DNA of 64,000 nucleotides from CAVZOY01 sp963777095 (GTDB taxonomy: Bacteria; Actinomycetota; Actinomycetes; Mycobacteriales; Geodermatophilaceae), in the NCBI GenBank assembly GCA_963777095.1, contig CAVZOY010000003.1, positions 124,001 through 188,000 on the forward strand, in the 5' to 3' direction. Positions 62,829 through 64,000 of the stretch are shown here, piece by piece. How positions within the stretch are numbered: the stretch's first letter is position 1; every line of letters starts with the position of its first letter. Both the position numbers and the translations under genes were made by a program. The notes under the pieces were generated by a model. That model ran no database searches. It was not told where the DNA came from and saw nothing but the letters and a program-made list of their open reading frames with translations.

Positions 62829-63545
62829 ATGAAGGTCGAGATCTGGTCCGACGTCGTCTGTCCCTGGTGCTACATCGGCAAGCGCCGCTTCGAGGCCGCG
62901 CTGGACGGGTTCCCGCACCGCGACCAGGTCGAGGTGGAGTGGAAGGCCTTCGAGCTCGACCCGACCAGCGAGTCCGCGCCGGCCGGCACGGTGGTCGGCC
63001 CGCGTGACCAGGCCACGCGGCTGGCCGAGAAGTACGGCACCGACGTCGACAGCGCGCAGCGCATGGTCGACAACGTGGTGGCCCAGGCCGCCGCCGACGG
63101 CCTGGAGTACCGGCTCGACCGCGCGGTTCCGGCCAACACGGTCGACGCGCACCAGGTTCTCCACCTCGGCGGGTTGCGCGGCATCCAGGACGCGGTGAAG
63201 GAGCGACTGATGCGCGCCTACTTCACCGAGGGCGAGGCCGTGGGCGACCGCGACACCCTCGTCCGGCTGGCCGCCGAGGCCGGCCTGGACGCCGACGAGG
63301 TGCGCGCCGCCCTCGACGAGGGCCGCTACGTGGCCGCCGTCCGCGCCGACGAGACCGAGGCCCAGGCGCTCGGCATCCGCGGCGTCCCGTTCTTCGTGGT
63401 GGACCGCACGTACGGCGTCTCCGGCGCCCAGCCGGCCGACGTGCTGCGCCAGGTGCTCGACAAGGCGTGGGGCGAGCGCGCCCCGCTCATCCCCGTCGTC
63501 GGCGGCGACGACACCGCCTGCGGCCCCGACGGCTGCGCGATCTGA
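62829..63545 (+). CDS. DsbA/FrnE-family thiol oxidoreductase
   Basis: A 238-residue thioredoxin-fold protein of the cytoplasmic FrnE/2-hydroxychromene-2-carboxylate isomerase-like type. The CPWC active site lies near the N-terminus in SDVVCPWCYIGKRRFE, followed by the cis-Pro loop GIRGVPFFVVDRTYGVSGAQP. A long helical insert lies between. The tail CGPDGC is typical of actinobacterial members and could form a second disulfide. No signal peptide, so it acts in the cytoplasm. Role probably in thiol or electrophile metabolism. Confidence 0.92.
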   Translation: MKVEIWSDVVCPWCYIGKRRFEAALDGFPHRDQVEVEWKAFELDPTSESAPAGTVVGPRDQATRLAEKYGTDVDSAQRMVDNVVAQAAADGLEYRLDRAVPANTVDAHQVLHLGGLRGIQDAVKERLMRAYFTEGEAVGDRDTLVRLAAEAGLDADEVRAALDEGRYVAAVRADETEAQALGIRGVPFFVVDRTYGVSGAQPADVLRQVLDKAWGERAPLIPVVGGDDTACGPDGCAI

Positions 63546-63547
63546 TC

Positions 63548-63596
63548 GAGGCGGAGGAGAAACGTCGGGGTAACGCCGACGAATCTCCTCCGCCTC
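63548..63596. terminator. Bidirectional terminator, GGCGGAGGAG-type hairpin 3
   Basis: GAGGCGGAGGAGA pairs with its complement at the outside, then CGTCGG pairs with CCGACG around GG-TAA. Same placement as hairpins 1 and 2, between convergent DsbA and response regulator genes. Confidence 0.75.
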
Positions 63597-64000
63597 AGGT
63601 GCCGAGGCCGGCCTCGCGGGCGCGCACCATGGCCTCCGCGCGGTCGGCCACCTGCAGCTTGGCGAAGATCGCCGACACGTAGTTGGCCACCGTCTTCGGA
63701 CTGAGCGACAGCGCCCGGGCGATCGACGGATTGGGATGCCCGGCGGCGATCAGCGACAGGATCTCCCGCTCGCGGTCGGTGAGCTCGGGGAACGCCTTGG
63801 GCGCCGGCCGGGGAGCGGCGAAGAAGGTCAGCACCCGCTCGGCGACGGCGCGGCTGAAGATCGCCTCGCCCCGGGCGACGGCCCGGATCGCGCCGATGAG
63901 CTCCTCCTCGTCGGCGTCCTTGAGGACGTAGCCGCGCGCTCCCGCGCGCAGCGCGAGGAAGACCGAGTCCTCGTCCTCGAAGAGCGTCAGCACCAGCACC
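63595..64000 (-). CDS. NarL/LuxR-family response regulator (partial, runs off right edge)
   Basis: Only the C-terminal 135 or so residues are inside the window. The end of the receiver domain shows LTLFEDEDSVFLALRAGARGYVLKDA, with the conserved Lys of YVLKD. The LuxR helix-turn-helix is LTDREREILSLIAAGHPNPSIARALSLSPKTVANYVSAIFAKLQVADRAEAM. The N-terminal phosphorylation Asp lies outside the window. The gene is convergent with the DsbA-like gene behind hairpin 3. Its sensor kinase is presumably encoded further right. Confidence 0.9.
   Translation of the reverse strand, partial: VLVLTLFEDEDSVFLALRAGARGYVLKDADEEELIGAIRAVARGEAIFSRAVAERVLTFFAAPRPAPKAFPELTDREREILSLIAAGHPNPSIARALSLSPKTVANYVSAIFAKLQVADRAEAMVRAREAGLGT

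Noticed and set aside
58039..63596. The three related hairpins as a CRISPR-like or transposon repeat array
   Set aside because: They are 2-3.5 kb apart, with no spacers, cas or transposase genes; position at gene ends favours terminators.

Overview
The window is very G+C-rich actinobacterial chromosome. Third-position GC bias, frequent GTG starts, four-base ATGA/GTGA gene overlaps, an F420-type luciferase-like oxidoreductase, an ECF42-type sigma factor and a tmRNA tag ending in ALAA all fit an actinomycete. Gene content resembles Geodermatophilaceae (Blastococcus, Geodermatophilus, Modestobacter), but that placement is inference. There is no phage, insertion sequence, integrase or CRISPR array. 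Most genes look like ordinary chromosomal housekeeping or accessory genes.

Layout. 1-8.2 kb: small metabolic genes (VOC, tandem GNAT, LLM oxidoreductase, SCO6745-like protein), a CorA transporter, a decayed WD40-type gene, and a class IV aminotransferase paired with a sulfotransferase-like gene. 8.4-17.1 kb: a complete recC-recB-recD operon, then the tmRNA gene ssrA and its terminator. 17.2-23.1 kb: a DUF6653 protein, an MFS transporter, a YciI/DGPF-ECF42 sigma factor pair with two back-to-back candidate promoters, and an SDR divergent from an XRE regulator. 23.2-27.3 kb: a cyclase-homology/NB-ARC/TPR protein, a CHRD cell-surface protein and a class F sortase. 27.4-31.5 kb: a TetR regulator divergent from a four-gene coupled operon with a palindromic operator between them. 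31.5-36.8 kb: redox genes (zinc ADH, two aldo-keto reductases, cupin) with an MmyB-type XRE regulator and a Clp_N-domain regulator, each near palindromes.

36.8-45.2 kb: a lipoprotein serpin, an SRPBCC protein, two tandem paralogous exported PHP-like hydrolases, a membrane adenylyl cyclase and a matrixin-type metalloprotease. 45.2-58.0 kb: a lipid-oriented block. A leftward operon (SRPBCC, DUF4331, TPR, patatin, membrane protein, perhaps DUF3352) faces a rightward set (alpha/beta hydrolase, small membrane protein, GMC oxidoreductase, fatty-acid alpha-dioxygenase-like haem peroxidase). Together they suggest lipid release and oxylipin or aldehyde formation. 58.1-64 kb: a TrkA_N potassium channel, a second patatin, a membrane protein, a NarL-type two-component system, a DsbA/FrnE-like protein and the end of another response regulator.

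Quality caveat. About thirty interrupted frames were seen, and every one I resolved is repaired by removing one base. Highly conserved genes (recBCD, corA) are affected. I therefore treat most broken genes as intact genes carrying single-base insertion errors rather than pseudogenes, and give whole-gene coordinates with the approximate break points.

The most interesting material is the alpha-dioxygenase/GMC/patatin block, the Clp_N regulator with twin operators, the bidirectional ECF42-like promoters, and a family of near-identical hairpins at three consecutive convergent gene junctions.
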